DNA of 64,000 bases from Vibrio sp. RE88 (lineage in GTDB: Bacteria; Pseudomonadota; Gammaproteobacteria; Enterobacterales; Vibrionaceae), in contig NZ_VTYQ01000003.1 in NCBI RefSeq assembly GCF_013113835.1, positions 372,001 through 436,000 on the forward strand. The letters are read 5' to 3'. Shown piece after piece: positions 39,177 to 48,042 of this stretch. Position 1 is the first letter of the stretch. Each line of letters begins with the position of its first letter. The position numbers were made by a program, and so were the translations under genes. Below the pieces are notes generated by a model. It searched no databases. It was not told the DNA's origin and worked only from the letters and a program-made list of their open reading frames with translations.

Positions 39177-39206
39177 GCGCTACATGTGATTTCTCACATG
39201 TAGAGC
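39177..39206 (-). promoter_or_regulatory. oppA-oppB intergenic stem-loop
   Basis: CTACATGTGA pairs with TCACATGTAG (10 bp perfect, GAAA tetraloop on the transcript strand), with outer GGC/GCC pairing. There is no T run right after it on the minus strand, so it is more likely an mRNA-stabilising or partial attenuation element than a full terminator. It would let oppA exceed oppBCDF. Confidence 0.7.
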
Positions 39207-39236
39207 CAAATTTTTTATAGTTCTATCTGCTCAGAA

Positions 39237-40868
39237 TTATTGAGCTTTGATGTAAAGATCTTTTGAGTAGATCTTCTCTTCAGCGTTGTTCGCTGGGAAA
39301 CCACCAACTTCAGTTGATAGTAGACGAGAACGTACGTACTGGTAGATTGGAGCGATAGGCATTTCTTTCGCCATCATCTTTTCAGCTTCTAGGTAGATCT
39401 TAGTACGCTCTTCCTCAGAAGTAGATTTCAGCGCTTTTTCGATCAACGCATCGTACTCTTTGCTACCCCAGTGCTGACCACCGGTAGTGTTCGAGCTCAC
39501 CATTAGAGTTAGGAATGAAGTTGCTTCGTTGTAGTCACCACACCAGCCAGCGCGCGCTACTTCGAAGTCACCTTGGTCTTTAGAAGATAGGTAAGTTTTC
39601 CACTCTTGGTTTTCTAGAGTAACTTCTAGACCAAGTGTTTTCTTCCACATTGAACCTAGCGCTACCGCAATCTTCTTGTGGTTTTCGTTAGTGTTGTATA
39701 GAAGGTTGAACTTAAGTGGGTTATCTGGACCGAAACCAGCTTCTTCAAGAAGACGTTTCGCTTCAGCGATACGATCTTTCTGAGACATTTGACCATAAGC
39801 AGGCAATGTTGGGTTGAAGTTAGCTGTAATTTCCGGAGTTAGGAAATAAGCTGGCTTCTGTCCTTGGCCTAGAATCGCATTTGCTACGATGTCACGGTCA
39901 ATTGCGTAAGAAATCGCTTTACGTACGCGTACATCATCAAACGGCTTTTTAGCTGTGTTGAATGAGTAGTAGTAAGTACATAGGCTGCCTTCCACTGATA
40001 CTTCTTGTGGGTGCTCTTTCTTAAGACGCTTGAAGTGCTCTGTAGGAAGAGTAGAAGTGAAATCGATCTCACCAGATAGGAAACGGTTCATTTCCGCTAC
40101 TTGGTTTTCGATAGGTAGGAAAGTAACCTTATTAAGAACCGTTTTGTCGTTGTCCCAGTACTGGTCGTTACGAGTTAGTTCTAGACGCTCGTTCACTACC
40201 CAGTTATTTACAACGAATGCACCGTTACCAACGAAGTGCTCAGGTTTAGTCCACTGATCACCATACTTCTCAACTGTCGCTTTGTGAACTGGCTTCATTG
40301 TTGTGTGACCAGTCATCATTACGAAGTAAGGAACCGCTGTTTCAAGCTCAACAACTAGAGTGTGGTCGTCTGTTGCTTTAACACCCAGAGTGCTCTTGTC
40401 CTTTTTACCAGCGATGATGTCTTTCGCATTCGCCATCTTGGTGTATTCCATGTACCAAGAGTATGGTGAAGCTGTTGCTGGGTCTACAGCACGTTGGAAG
40501 CTGTATACGAAGTCACCGGCAGTTACAGGGTCGCCGTTTGACCATTTAGCATCTTTACGTAGGTGGAAAGTGAATGTTTTGTTGTCCGTTGTTTCCCAAG
40601 ACTCCGCAACACCAGGGATAGTGTTACCGTCCGCGTCTTGGTTCACCAAGCCTTCTAGAAGATCACGAATCACGTGAGACTCAGGAACACCCTGAGATTT
40701 ATGCGGGTCGATCGTCGCAACCTCAGTACCGTTACCACGAACTAGTTCTTGTTTTTCTGCTAACTTAGTTCCTGCAGGGACATCTGCAGCGAGTGTTGCG
40801 GTAGAAGTAGCGGCCACTGCCAGACCAGCACCCAGAAGAAGGGCTTGAGTGATTTTGTTCTTATACAT
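39237..40868 (-). CDS. oppA: OppA, periplasmic oligopeptide-binding protein
   Basis: A 543-residue binding protein with a signal peptide (MYKNKITQALLLGAGLAVAA...TLAA). The family 5 motif region AESWETTDNKTFTFHLRKDAKWSNGDPV is present, as are the ligand-pocket segment and the typical RLLEEAGF and GWCGDYNEATSFL stretches. Start at 40868, where GGAG lies 9 nt upstream; the frame to 40901 is ignored. First gene of the opp operon. Confidence 0.96.
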   Translation of the reverse strand: MYKNKITQALLLGAGLAVAATSTATLAADVPAGTKLAEKQELVRGNGTEVATIDPHKSQGVPESHVIRDLLEGLVNQDADGNTIPGVAESWETTDNKTFTFHLRKDAKWSNGDPVTAGDFVYSFQRAVDPATASPYSWYMEYTKMANAKDIIAGKKDKSTLGVKATDDHTLVVELETAVPYFVMMTGHTTMKPVHKATVEKYGDQWTKPEHFVGNGAFVVNNWVVNERLELTRNDQYWDNDKTVLNKVTFLPIENQVAEMNRFLSGEIDFTSTLPTEHFKRLKKEHPQEVSVEGSLCTYYYSFNTAKKPFDDVRVRKAISYAIDRDIVANAILGQGQKPAYFLTPEITANFNPTLPAYGQMSQKDRIAEAKRLLEEAGFGPDNPLKFNLLYNTNENHKKIAVALGSMWKKTLGLEVTLENQEWKTYLSSKDQGDFEVARAGWCGDYNEATSFLTLMVSSNTTGGQHWGSKEYDALIEKALKSTSEEERTKIYLEAEKMMAKEMPIAPIYQYVRSRLLSTEVGGFPANNAEEKIYSKDLYIKAQ

Positions 40869-41496
40869 GAGTAAAACTCCAAGTTTTTCATTTGCATCCA
40901 TGACTTCTTCGTAGGACCACCAGAACGGACAGTGATTTAGATCTGTTTAGCGCAAAACTTAAGCACAAAAATCTAAAACCCTACAAAGATTGCAGCACAC
41001 ATTATCAATCATCGGTGTAATTTGCCATAAAAATGTAGCGAAAAATCGTTTAATTCTCCGACTAGTGCAACATTTTGGTAAAAAACACTACTAAAGAAAG
41101 GATTCCCAGTTTATTAGAATAAGAAATTCTTCAGATTTAGATTGAAGTGCCAATTCATCTAATAAGCTGCTACTTTTTAGCATCTTATTCTAAATATTGT
41201 GCAAAACTTTTAACAAAAGTTATGTAAGCAACCTAACATTTAACTACTTTCCTCTTACCAAAATAGCATTCTGTGAAGTTAATCACTCTGTTGCACAAGT
41301 AATGTGCTCTATGCCCCATTTTGATCCAAACACCTCAAAATCACCCAAAATTTAACATCTTGATAACAATGATTAAGTTTATAAAAAATAAGGATTTTTA
41401 GTTTTTTCTTAGTTTTTTTTAAGCTTAATCATTTGTGAGAGAGCCGCATGCGCATTGATATACCGCTACCCCCACAACTGTATAGGCACCTCTATT
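40869..41496. other. oppA-volA divergent intergenic region
   Basis: About 630 bp, markedly AT-rich, holding the promoters of the opp operon and of volA-fadL. A CRP-like box at 41272-41287 is the only site I can support. Confidence 0.55.
41272..41287. promoter_or_regulatory. CRP-like binding site
   Basis: TGTGA-AGTTAA-TCACT matches TGTGA-N6-TCACA at nine of ten positions. It is 210 bp before volA and about 400 bp before oppA. Catabolite control of lipid scavenging or peptide uptake would be reasonable but is not shown. Confidence 0.5.
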
Positions 41497-43803
41497 ATGA
41501 GAAAGCTCAATATACTAGCTGTATCACTATCTGCCGCATTTATACTCGCTGGCTGTGATGGTGAAGAAAGCACAACAGAAAACATTGCGGTAGAAGTTCC
41601 TTTTGCATTAAACGATATCCCAATGCCAAATGATGGCTATGGATACGATGAAGATGGCTCCATTTCCCTACCCAATGAACCGTCATCTCCTCAAAACTAC
41701 TCAACTAATAAAGAATACGAGGCCTACTACCAGAGTTTTGAAACCAGTTACGCTGCGGTTGACGGTTGGGGACTTTGTGTTGAACCAATAGAGATTCCAC
41801 TGGATAGTGTAAATTCAGGGCAGGTTCCAGCTATTGACCAATCTTCGCTAGATGGCAACGTTCTACTTATGGACGGCACTGGGCAACTTGTTGAGACAAA
41901 ACTCTCAAGCGATGGGCGAAAGATTGTTATTGAATGTGGCAACGCTTTAAAGCCAGGAACTCGATACTATCTCGCAGTATCTACAGGAGTTAAAACTACA
42001 GATGGCATGTCAATCCAGCCTTCTGCTTCATTTACCAACTTATTACAATCTACTCCAAGTAATGCCGATGAACAGGTTCTTCAAGGTACAACCCAAGAAG
42101 CGATCGATACGTTTGAGGTACATGGACACAACACAAATTTCGCGTATGCCTCAACGTTTACCACTCAAAATAGTTATTCGGTTATTGACAACATAGTTAC
42201 CCAAACACTAATGGAGAACCCATCGATAGAGTGGAAAGACGCAAGTTATGCAGAAAAGGGAAAAGCTAGCGGAACAGATGAAGAGCGCTACGTTATACTT
42301 AGCGCCAGTTTAGTAACGAACAACTATTTGCCTTTAACCCAGCGCAATGCGAACGAAGAAACCTGTGTGCTCGATAGTTACGATCCTATAAACAAATGTC
42401 CTTCAATGTATAAATGGATAGCTGGTGTTAAAGGAGAGCACCTGACCCAAGAATACTTTGCGGAAAATAGTAGTTGGCCGACAAAAATTAAAACGTACAA
42501 TGATGCAACAACGACTATACCGGTCGACTTTTACCTGCCTTACATCGATGGCGCCACAAATGGCAAAGGTAAAGCGATTAACTATGTCAAAAACTCTGCA
42601 AATCCTGCAGTGTTGTTTATACACGGTATAACAGGCAGTAAAGAAGATGCACCTTTAGTGGCAAAGAAATACGTTACATTAGGTCAAGAATACGTATTCG
42701 CTGCAATAGATATGCCTTATCACGGTATGCGAACCGTGTGTGATAGCTCAGATTACATAGACGATGATCCAAATAGCTATTGCCTTGGAGGCGGTAAGCC
42801 AATCAGCGCCCGTGCCGACAAATCTTACTTTATCAACATTATTTCTCCTCTCGCTCTACGTTCTAACCTTCACCAATCAGTCAGTGACTTTATTGGCCTG
42901 AGATGGGCAATGAACTTTGGAGATCAAAACGCTGATCGCGAGGCACACCTTGTAGGCGTTTCTCTAGGTGGAATTATGTCTGTAATGACGACAGAAGCAA
43001 CCTATGCCCCAAATCAAACTGATCCTATTCGTGGTTTAAAGTTTGATACATCAAACTTTGTGGTTCCCGGCCAAGGCTTAGTTAACGTAGTTTTGTCTTC
43101 TCTCACTCTTAGTTCCGAGATGGAAGAATCCGTCAAACAATCTTCAGACGTACAAAGAGCGATAGCGGAAACTCTGCTACCGAATATTTGTTATGAAGGA
43201 GTTAGCAATGAAGAGTGTATTACGTCACTGCAAGCTCACAGCACTGAGCTACAAGACAGTATAGAAATGCTTGAAGATGAAATTTACGCTGCGTTAATCC
43301 CGATACTAAAGCAAGGTGTGCAACAAACGATTGACGGTTCAGACCCTGCTAGTAAGACGTCGCGCCAACTTAATGCTCAACAACCAACTCTTCTAATTGA
43401 AGCGAAGGGGGCATGCGGTAGTACTTGTGAGCCTGGCGAATACATGCCAGACACTGTGGTACCAAACTCCGCAGAAAACAACCTGATGACAGGAACAGAC
43501 CCATTAATCAAAGCATTAGATTTAAACGATATTCTAGATACTTCTTTTGAACGTAAAATAAGAGGAGTGATCAGAACAGCAGTGGGTGGACATGGTACTT
43601 ATCTATTTGCATATGAAGGACCAATGGATGAAGCCACTGGTTTACCTTCGACAGATCCGGAATATATTCCAGAGGTAAACAAGTCTAAGGCGACTCAGCA
43701 AGATGCAGTTTTTCAGATGATTAAAAGCAAGGGACAGGCAATCATAATAGACGATGTCCATGACAGAGATAACATCTACGATAACCAGGAGGTTACACAG
43801 TGA
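41497..43803 (+). CDS. volA: VolA-type surface lysophospholipase/lipase lipoprotein
   Basis: A 768-residue lipoprotein: lipobox LAGC, acylated Cys at 20, followed by acidic residues. An alpha/beta-hydrolase core has FIHGITGSKED (oxyanion region) and nucleophile elbow GVSLGG with Ser489; a likely catalytic His is in VGGHGTYLFAYEG near the C-terminus. The large N-terminal region has an Ig-like/Pla-1 lipase character. In V. cholerae, VolA is surface exposed and cleaves lysophosphatidylcholine, and the adjacent FadL imports the fatty acid. Here the stop overlaps fadL by 4 bp. Start at 41497, before the signal peptide. Confidence 0.88.
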   Translation: MRKLNILAVSLSAAFILAGCDGEESTTENIAVEVPFALNDIPMPNDGYGYDEDGSISLPNEPSSPQNYSTNKEYEAYYQSFETSYAAVDGWGLCVEPIEIPLDSVNSGQVPAIDQSSLDGNVLLMDGTGQLVETKLSSDGRKIVIECGNALKPGTRYYLAVSTGVKTTDGMSIQPSASFTNLLQSTPSNADEQVLQGTTQEAIDTFEVHGHNTNFAYASTFTTQNSYSVIDNIVTQTLMENPSIEWKDASYAEKGKASGTDEERYVILSASLVTNNYLPLTQRNANEETCVLDSYDPINKCPSMYKWIAGVKGEHLTQEYFAENSSWPTKIKTYNDATTTIPVDFYLPYIDGATNGKGKAINYVKNSANPAVLFIHGITGSKEDAPLVAKKYVTLGQEYVFAAIDMPYHGMRTVCDSSDYIDDDPNSYCLGGGKPISARADKSYFINIISPLALRSNLHQSVSDFIGLRWAMNFGDQNADREAHLVGVSLGGIMSVMTTEATYAPNQTDPIRGLKFDTSNFVVPGQGLVNVVLSSLTLSSEMEESVKQSSDVQRAIAETLLPNICYEGVSNEECITSLQAHSTELQDSIEMLEDEIYAALIPILKQGVQQTIDGSDPASKTSRQLNAQQPTLLIEAKGACGSTCEPGEYMPDTVVPNSAENNLMTGTDPLIKALDLNDILDTSFERKIRGVIRTAVGGHGTYLFAYEGPMDEATGLPSTDPEYIPEVNKSKATQQDAVFQMIKSKGQAIIIDDVHDRDNIYDNQEVTQ

Positions 43804-44996
43804 ATAAATCAATACTGATCATACTGCCCATTATTGCATTTGATATTCACGCCGCAGGCTTCCAGCTTAACGCTCAATCTGCTACTGGTTTAGGCCGTGC
43901 GTATGCGGGTGACGCCATCATTGCTGACAATGCCTCAGTTGTAGCGAAGAATGCTGCTGCTATGAGTTTAATCGACAAGCCGATGCTCTCTATCGGTGCA
44001 GTGAATATCGCCAGCCAAGTGGACTTCAGCAATATTCGCTACACGCCACCTAGCTCTTCGACGCAGAACATTGGCGATACTGGGTTGGATAACAACACTT
44101 TTATTCCTAATGCTCACGTGGTTTACCCATTAGAGGGCACAGACTGGACGCTAGGCGCAACGGTTCACTCAAACTTCGGTACAGACGTTGAATTTGAAGA
44201 TAGCTTTGAAGCACCAATCTTTGGTGGTAAGACTTACCTTAGCAGCATCAATGCTGGCTTTTCTGCGGCCTATCAGCTGAATGAAGCTTGGTCATTCGGT
44301 GGTGGTATCGACATTATTTACGGCGAAGGCGAAATATCCAGAACACCTAATAGCGCTAACCCACTTCGAATTGATGCAGATGGCATAGGGCTTGGTTTTA
44401 ATCTGGGCGTTGCCTACGTTGTCGATGAAAACAACCGATTTGGTTTGTCGTACCGCTACAGCCCTGAGCTAAAAGCCGAAGGCGATGTCTACGCTTGGGA
44501 ACAAGGTAAAACTGATAGTGTTGATATTCCCCTTCCGGACATCATTGAGTTCTCCGGTTACCACAAACTCAACGCTAAGTGGGCCGCACACTACAGCCTA
44601 CAATACGTCGCTTGGTCTGAGTTTGATAAGCTGACTTCAGAGAACTACAGCGCGTCGATAAAAGATTACGAGTGGAAGAATGCAGGCCATGTTTCTGTTG
44701 GGGTTACGCATTATCTAAATAAGGACATCGAGTTACGCGCAGGCTACATGTATGACCTTTCACCTGTCGACCAAATCAGCTCACTGTCTATTCCTGACAC
44801 TGACAGACACTGGTTTACATTCGGTGGTTCATACGCAGCAACGGATCAGCTAACGCTGGATCTGTCTATTGGTTACCTGACTGGTGAGCAAGCGGCAATC
44901 AATGAATCTCAAACTGTTGTTGATGAGTACAACATCGAAGCAACGGTCAACACCAGTGCTTGGCTAGTTGGAGCTCAGTTGAACTACGCGTTCTAA
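43800..44996 (+). CDS. fadL: FadL-family outer-membrane long-chain fatty-acid channel
   Basis: A 398-residue outer-membrane transporter with a signal peptide (to about residue 19). The mature start AGFQLNAQSATGLGRAYAG is the FadL hatch signature, and the barrel ends in a terminal aromatic (LNYAF) as BAM substrates do. The NPA motif of E. coli FadL reads as KNAAAM here. Overlap with volA by 4 bp shows they act as one unit that releases and imports host or environmental fatty acids. Other FadL paralogues are expected elsewhere in the genome. Confidence 0.93.
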   Translation: MNKSILIILPIIAFDIHAAGFQLNAQSATGLGRAYAGDAIIADNASVVAKNAAAMSLIDKPMLSIGAVNIASQVDFSNIRYTPPSSSTQNIGDTGLDNNTFIPNAHVVYPLEGTDWTLGATVHSNFGTDVEFEDSFEAPIFGGKTYLSSINAGFSAAYQLNEAWSFGGGIDIIYGEGEISRTPNSANPLRIDADGIGLGFNLGVAYVVDENNRFGLSYRYSPELKAEGDVYAWEQGKTDSVDIPLPDIIEFSGYHKLNAKWAAHYSLQYVAWSEFDKLTSENYSASIKDYEWKNAGHVSVGVTHYLNKDIELRAGYMYDLSPVDQISSLSIPDTDRHWFTFGGSYAATDQLTLDLSIGYLTGEQAAINESQTVVDEYNIEATVNTSAWLVGAQLNYAF

Positions 44997-45020
44997 TCGG
45001 CTCAGCAAAAACAACCATTC

Positions 45021-45049
45021 AAAGCCAGCGCATTACGCTGGCTTTTTCT
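45021..45049 (+). terminator. rho-independent terminator after fadL
   Basis: AAAGCCAGCG pairs with CGCTGGCTTT (10 bp, CATTA loop) and is followed by a T run. Confidence 0.92.
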
Positions 45050-45126
45050 TTCCTGCAGTTAGGCAGGCTATTTATATAATGATAAACTTAAGCATGAGCT
45101 ATCGTTGTCATTTAACTCGGTGAATA

Positions 45127-47031
45127 ATGCCCCCATTCTCTGTGCTTGTTGTCGCAACCCTTGTTTTCATTTTCCCCCTGTTCGCTGCGGCAGCGTGTAA
45201 TATTCCCACGCATAGCGACTACCTCTACTCGCACACCAATAGCAAGCAAAAGGCGATGCTCGCTTTTTACTACGACTCGCTTTGTAAACCCGGACAAGTC
45301 GATCTTTCGCATATTGAATTGCCACCCAACGCGTCTGTATCTGAACAGGCACTTTATTATTTTGGCCTCAAAAACCTTCGTAAATATGAAGGTCTAAAAA
45401 CGCCTCGCATTCCCGATTTACTTGCACTTGGTGACGACAATCGTACTGAGTGGGTCAGTGCGGAAGCGACGCTCAACAAAGCCATTCACTTAATTGAGTC
45501 TGACCTGCTTTTGGAGGGTGAGTTCTTACTGCATGAAGTGGTCCCGATTGCCAGAGACATTGGATATAAAAGGCTGTTAGGTCGTACCTATCGTTGGCTG
45601 GGCAACGTTAAGATTCAACGCTCGAATCTTAAATCCAGCCTCAGTTATTACAAAACCGCTTATGAGGTGATGACCGAGATTGGAGACAACTTTCAGACCA
45701 CGATGACGCTCAACAACATAGCCACTGTCTACATGCAGTCTGATGAGTGGAAACAAGCGAATAAGTACATCAATCGAGCACTCAAGCTATATAAAAAGCA
45801 CGGTTACGACAACAGCCTGTTTGAAGCCATCATGTACTCCAATGCCAGTGCCATCTATTTCGCGTTAGGCAAAGAACAGCGCTCAGAGCAATACATGCGA
45901 AAAGCGCTCAAAGAGGCCGATAAAACAGGGTCAAACAAGATAAAGTTTTCAACATTATCAAATATGTCTCAGCGTTACAGTGACGTTGGAAACTCACAAG
46001 AGGCGTTAACACTCGCTAGACAATGTATTGAAGAAAGCCAAGCTCTCGACACCAAATCAAACATCACCTTAGCCACCTGTTACGAAGCCTATTCTGAGGC
46101 CAATTTTGTCGCTCAGGACTATCAAAAGAGTATCGATTACGCCAAACGAGTCATTGAAGTCCTACACACTTCGGAAAGCAACGAAGTGGTGTGGGAAATT
46201 CAGACTCTGGAGACATTGGTCAAAGCTTATGAGGCGCTAGGAGACTATCGACAGGCTTTGGCTTACATGAAGCAGCAATCGCAGGTACGTCAAAATTTCT
46301 ACCGGCAGACATACGACGACGAGATTCTAAGTGAGAAAAATGCGCTTGAAAGGCAATTAAACAAACGGGAAATACAACTACTTGAGGCACAGAATGAATT
46401 GCAGCAAACCAAGCTACGCTCTCAACGTACCCGTGAGATTTTATTTATCACTCTATTCTTTGTACTCGCGTATGTCGTTATCCGACGTTTGTGGAAAATG
46501 AAACGCCTCACCAAAGAGCTAGAGAGCCAAAACACCACAGACCCACTCACGGGTCTAGCTAATCGTCGTTATGTTGAGAATTGGTTGTCCCAGCCCAACA
46601 ACGTCAGGCTACATAACTCTTACGCGTTGAGCGTCATCGACATCGATCATTTCAAGCAATTCAACGATACCCACGGCCATGACGTTGGAGATACGGTCCT
46701 AAAAGCGACGGCTGAACGATTAAAGAACAATACCCGAAGCCAAGATATTATTGCTCGTTGGGGTGGCGAGGAGTTTGTCTTGCTCATTCCTATCGACAAC
46801 GTACATACCATTGAAGATACACTGGAAAGGTTACGAAAAAGCGTGGAGGAACATAAGATCCATTTAGGTGGAGAAACCCTTGCCGTGACCATTTCCGTCG
46901 GAACGCAGTTATGTCATTTTGAAGATATTGAAACCGATTGGGATCGAGTTTTCAAAAACGCGGATAACGCCTTGTACCAAGCAAAGCAGACGGGCCGAAA
47001 CAAATGTATTACTTTCCACTATGAGAACTAG
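45127..47031 (+). CDS. periplasmic-TPR sensor diguanylate cyclase
   Basis: A 634-residue protein with a signal sequence (1-22), a long helical TPR region (about 120-400, including SLSYYKTAYEVMTEIGD and ANKYINRALKLYKKHGY), a coiled coil (about 400-432), one membrane segment (about 436-454) and a cytoplasmic GGDEF domain. GGEEF at 546-550 and an RxxD inhibitory site (RSQD, 537-540) at the correct 5-residue spacing predict an active, product-inhibited cyclase. The TPR part lies in the periplasm, so it probably senses a protein or peptide there. Convergent with the binding-protein gene, 13 bp apart. Confidence 0.92.
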   Translation: MPPFSVLVVATLVFIFPLFAAAACNIPTHSDYLYSHTNSKQKAMLAFYYDSLCKPGQVDLSHIELPPNASVSEQALYYFGLKNLRKYEGLKTPRIPDLLALGDDNRTEWVSAEATLNKAIHLIESDLLLEGEFLLHEVVPIARDIGYKRLLGRTYRWLGNVKIQRSNLKSSLSYYKTAYEVMTEIGDNFQTTMTLNNIATVYMQSDEWKQANKYINRALKLYKKHGYDNSLFEAIMYSNASAIYFALGKEQRSEQYMRKALKEADKTGSNKIKFSTLSNMSQRYSDVGNSQEALTLARQCIEESQALDTKSNITLATCYEAYSEANFVAQDYQKSIDYAKRVIEVLHTSESNEVVWEIQTLETLVKAYEALGDYRQALAYMKQQSQVRQNFYRQTYDDEILSEKNALERQLNKREIQLLEAQNELQQTKLRSQRTREILFITLFFVLAYVVIRRLWKMKRLTKELESQNTTDPLTGLANRRYVENWLSQPNNVRLHNSYALSVIDIDHFKQFNDTHGHDVGDTVLKATAERLKNNTRSQDIIARWGGEEFVLLIPIDNVHTIEDTLERLRKSVEEHKIHLGGETLAVTISVGTQLCHFEDIETDWDRVFKNADNALYQAKQTGRNKCITFHYEN

Positions 47032-47038
47032 CCGAACC

Positions 47039-47054
47039 CTGCCGTTAACGGCAG
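47039..47054. repeat. 16-bp perfect palindrome at convergent gene ends
   Basis: CTGCCGTT/AACGGCAG spans the 13-bp gap and the stop codon of the minus-strand gene. There is no T run. It may be a weak terminator or a protein site. Confidence 0.7.
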
Positions 47055-47980
47055 TCTAATGACTGCGTAAGCTGCTGAACAAAGTCGCTTCTTCGTACAA
47101 GCCACTCTTGTGCTGCACTTTCGATATCCATTTTTTCCACATCAACCAGCGTAGAGGCTAACGCAATATCACTGTTGGTTAATAGGAACCTCTGAATCAC
47201 GTCATACGCACATTGCGAGCGACTTTTTAGCTGTTTAGATACAGCAATCTTGAGCCAGCCTCCCGTTGGGTTACCACAGTCCCACAAGTATTTCGGGTTC
47301 TGTCCCCAAGATGGATTCTTTTCGCACTCTTCGGTGTAATCGGGAAACTCAACAAAATGCCCAGGATAGACTGACTCGACCCAATTTGGCGTCCAATTGA
47401 AAATCAGCAGTGGTTTTTGCGCATTGACGTACTCATGAATTTTTTGATTGATGGCATCGCCAGAGGCAAGAACAACTACTTTAAAGTTGAGGCCAAATGC
47501 ACGTATCCTCGCGTTATCTGGCTTCTCCCAAGGTCCGGTATAAAAGGTCCCTAATTGGTCACCGTTTTCGGCAAAAACCGATGAGCACGACTCCAAAGCC
47601 TTCCAATCAGGTAGCCCAGGGCACAAAGATTCAACATATTTCGGATACCACCATTCTTCGCGAGTTTCTGCGGGATGAACGGCCCCCTCCTCAATGACGT
47701 CATTCTTTATTAACACGTCATACTGACGCCCCATCGACCCTTCCCACACCTCGACCTGTATATCAGCTTTGCCTGTACTTAAGTACATCCACTGTGGTGT
47801 CGAGTGAATCTCTATCACTTCGGTTTCCACATTCTGAGATTCAAGAATATCTGCCAGTGCATGAGTTAAGACTCGTTGACTGGACCAGTCAAGCTCCAAC
47901 AACCGAACAGTTTCAGCCAAGGAAGCTCTTGAGAAACAGCAAGTTAGGATGATAAGCAATCCAACAGCACTCGTTTTCAT
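47045..47980 (-). CDS. orphan periplasmic binding protein, OpuAC/ProX (quaternary-amine) type
   Basis: A 311-residue secreted binding protein of the glycine betaine/choline (OpuAC) family: signal peptide MKTSAVGLLIILTCCFSRASLA, then VRLLELDWSSQRVLTHALADIL. Many Trp residues occur at positions where such proteins build aromatic boxes (QVEVWEGS, EEWWYPKY, FNWTPNWV). No permease or ATPase gene is nearby. Start at 47980, where the signal peptide begins and GATGAG lies upstream. It follows the decarboxylase gene by 62 bp on the same strand, so likely one transcript. The ligand could be betaine, choline or another amine. Confidence 0.85.
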   Translation of the reverse strand: MKTSAVGLLIILTCCFSRASLAETVRLLELDWSSQRVLTHALADILESQNVETEVIEIHSTPQWMYLSTGKADIQVEVWEGSMGRQYDVLIKNDVIEEGAVHPAETREEWWYPKYVESLCPGLPDWKALESCSSVFAENGDQLGTFYTGPWEKPDNARIRAFGLNFKVVVLASGDAINQKIHEYVNAQKPLLIFNWTPNWVESVYPGHFVEFPDYTEECEKNPSWGQNPKYLWDCGNPTGGWLKIAVSKQLKSRSQCAYDVIQRFLLTNSDIALASTLVDVEKMDIESAAQEWLVRRSDFVQQLTQSLDCR

Positions 47981-48042
47981 AAACAAAAACTCATCTTCCA
48001 TCTGTATAGAAAGACTAGTCCATTGCGTTGTATTTAGTGGCG

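Noticed and set aside
39181..39202. CRP-like TGTGA...TCACA in the oppA-oppB gap
   Set aside because: The spacer is 4 nt, not 6, and the location is inside the operon; it reads better as an RNA stem.
45112..45397. several short frames at the start of the TPR-GGDEF gene
   Set aside because: They are alternative frames of a gene with a clear signal sequence and a long continuous domain structure.
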